Below are positions 5,329 to 5,845 of a stretch of 5,845 nt of DNA, in pieces. Each line of letters opens with the position of its first letter. Within the stretch, counting starts at the first letter, position 1. The translations under genes were made by a program, and so were the position numbers. Source of the stretch: Limnohabitans sp. (GTDB taxonomy: Bacteria > Pseudomonadota > Gammaproteobacteria > Burkholderiales > Burkholderiaceae_C); NCBI GenBank assembly GCA_018883305.1, contig VEQI01000225.1, positions 1 through 5,845 of the forward strand, given 5' to 3'. The notes under the pieces were generated by a model. That model did no database searches. It saw only the letters and a list, made by a program, of their open reading frames with translations, and was not told the DNA's origin.

Positions 5329-5355
5329 GCGCAACGTCCTGGATGGACGCTGCGC
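5329..5355 (-). other. Strong intercistronic RNA hairpin between HbpS-like and BKACE genes
   Basis: In the leftward transcript, GCGCAGCGTCC (5355-5345) pairs with GGACGTTGCGC (5339-5329) around the loop ATCCA. This gives an 11-pair stem in which one pair is a G-U wobble. On the plus strand the same position is an A/C mismatch, so the fold is better in the RNA of the strand that carries the genes. It begins 8 bases after the HbpS-like stop and ends about 30 bases before the BKACE start. No U-run follows, so it is not a standard terminator. It may protect the upstream message, or cause partial termination or processing that sets different levels of the two proteins. Confidence 0.6.
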
Positions 5356-5363
5356 AATGGGGA

Positions 5364-5789
5364 TCAGCCGTGCTGCAGCCCGACTGACTTGACGCCGGCG
5401 ATGCAGATCTCTTCGTCCTGGTCGCCCGTGCCACCACTGGCCCCGACGGCACCCATGATCTTGCCTGCGGCGTCCTTGATCACCACGGCGCCGGGTTGAG
5501 GCAGGAACTTGCCATCGGACGTGGCCGAGAGTGAGACAAAGAAGTTGGGGTTGTCCTTGGCCCGTTCAGCCAGCGTGCGGCTGGAGACCCCCATGCCGGC
5601 CGCGCCCCAGGCTTTGGCGCGCGCAATGTCAAAGCGGAACATGCTGGCGCCGTCTTCACGGGCGAAGCTAATGAGTTGACCAGCAGCGTCCAGCACCGCG
5701 ACCCCCATGGGCTGGTAGCCGGCTTTTTGCGAAGCCTGCAGGGCGGCGGTGATGATGCGCTGGGCCTGATCGAGTGTGAGGGTGGTCAT
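5364..5789 (-). CDS. HbpS/GlcG-like (DUF336, PduO C-terminal-type) small protein
   Basis: This 141-residue protein covers the complete GlcG/HbpS domain, with no signal peptide. The landmarks are LTLDQAQRIITAAL at the start, MGVAVLDAAGQLISFAREDGA (28-48), RFDIARAKAWGA (52-63), NFFVSLSAT (82-90) before the FLPQPGAVVI segment (95-104), and IMGAVGASGGTGDQDEEICIAGV (111-133), the family's signature glycine-rich end. HbpS from Streptomyces is a haem-binding octamer; GlcG and the PduO C-terminal domain are relatives. In proteobacteria such genes are common in catabolic clusters, where their role is mostly unproven. The start at 5789 has AGGA about 9 bases upstream. It is followed on the same strand by the BKACE gene after 65 bases, so the two probably share a transcript. 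The family call is strong; a haem or cofactor role here is only a possibility. Confidence 0.9.
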   Translation of the reverse strand: MTTLTLDQAQRIITAALQASQKAGYQPMGVAVLDAAGQLISFAREDGASMFRFDIARAKAWGAAGMGVSSRTLAERAKDNPNFFVSLSATSDGKFLPQPGAVVIKDAAGKIMGAVGASGGTGDQDEEICIAGVKSVGLQHG

Positions 5790-5845
5790 GGTGGGTGTCC
5801 TGGTGAATGGAAAGGGAGCAGGGGCCCCTGGCGTAAGGCCTTGAG
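5790..5845. other. Right-edge segment upstream of the HbpS-like gene
   Basis: These 56 bases hold the ribosome site of the HbpS-like gene and a perfect 12-base palindrome CAGGGGCCCCTG (5819-5830). Read leftward, no frame has a stop codon, so it cannot be told whether an upstream gene of the same operon overlaps or closely precedes the HbpS-like gene, or whether this is a leader. No promoter is recognisable. Confidence 0.4.

Noticed and set aside
4744..5499. Rightward open frame of 251 codons opposite the BKACE and HbpS-like genes
   Set aside because: It spans two well-supported leftward genes and their gap, and its translation matches no family I recognise. It is a complement shadow.
5819..5830. 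Perfect 12-base palindrome CAGGGGCCCCTG near the right edge as an operator
   Set aside because: It is at chance level for this composition, and the surrounding sequence is cut by the window, so its context cannot be judged.

Overview
The window looks like chromosomal DNA from a GC-rich betaproteobacterium, most plausibly Burkholderiales and perhaps Comamonadaceae. The GC-rich codon use and the stand-alone Bug-type solute-binding protein, a family hugely expanded in that order, suggest this. The assignment is an inference from gene content and style, not from a marker gene. The window is almost fully coding: seven protein genes, one cut by the left edge. I see no RNA genes, insertion sequences, CRISPR arrays or phage genes.

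Layout. (1) A leftward block runs from 2185 to beyond base 1: a Bug/TctC-type periplasmic binding protein, an FMN-binding flavin reductase, and a carboxymuconolactone decarboxylase-family protein whose C-terminus lies off the window. (2) A 201-bp divergent intergenic region (2186-2386) carries two inverted repeats. (3) A rightward block (2387-4346) holds a luciferase-like (LLM) flavin-dependent monooxygenase and a D-3-hydroxybutyrate dehydrogenase (bdhA). (4) A leftward pair (5789 to 4360) holds an HbpS/GlcG-like protein and a beta-keto acid cleavage enzyme (BKACE, formerly DUF849). It converges on bdhA with only 13 bp between stop codons. A strong wobble-paired hairpin lies between the two genes of this pair.

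How the genes may work together. The set reads as part of a catabolic cluster for an unidentified organic acid or ring compound. The Bug protein would bind the substrate in the periplasm. The flavin reductase would supply reduced FMN to the LLM monooxygenase. The CMD-family and HbpS-like proteins are accessory steps of unknown chemistry. The BKACE enzyme would cleave a beta-keto acid with acetyl-CoA, giving acetoacetate plus a new acyl-CoA. BdhA interconverts acetoacetate and 3-hydroxybutyrate, so it could take up the BKACE product. The individual family calls are strong. The joint pathway and its substrate are inference.

Four start codons were chosen downstream of the longest open frame because of Shine-Dalgarno placement and family N-termini: Bug 2185, LLM 2387, bdhA 3576, BKACE 5298.
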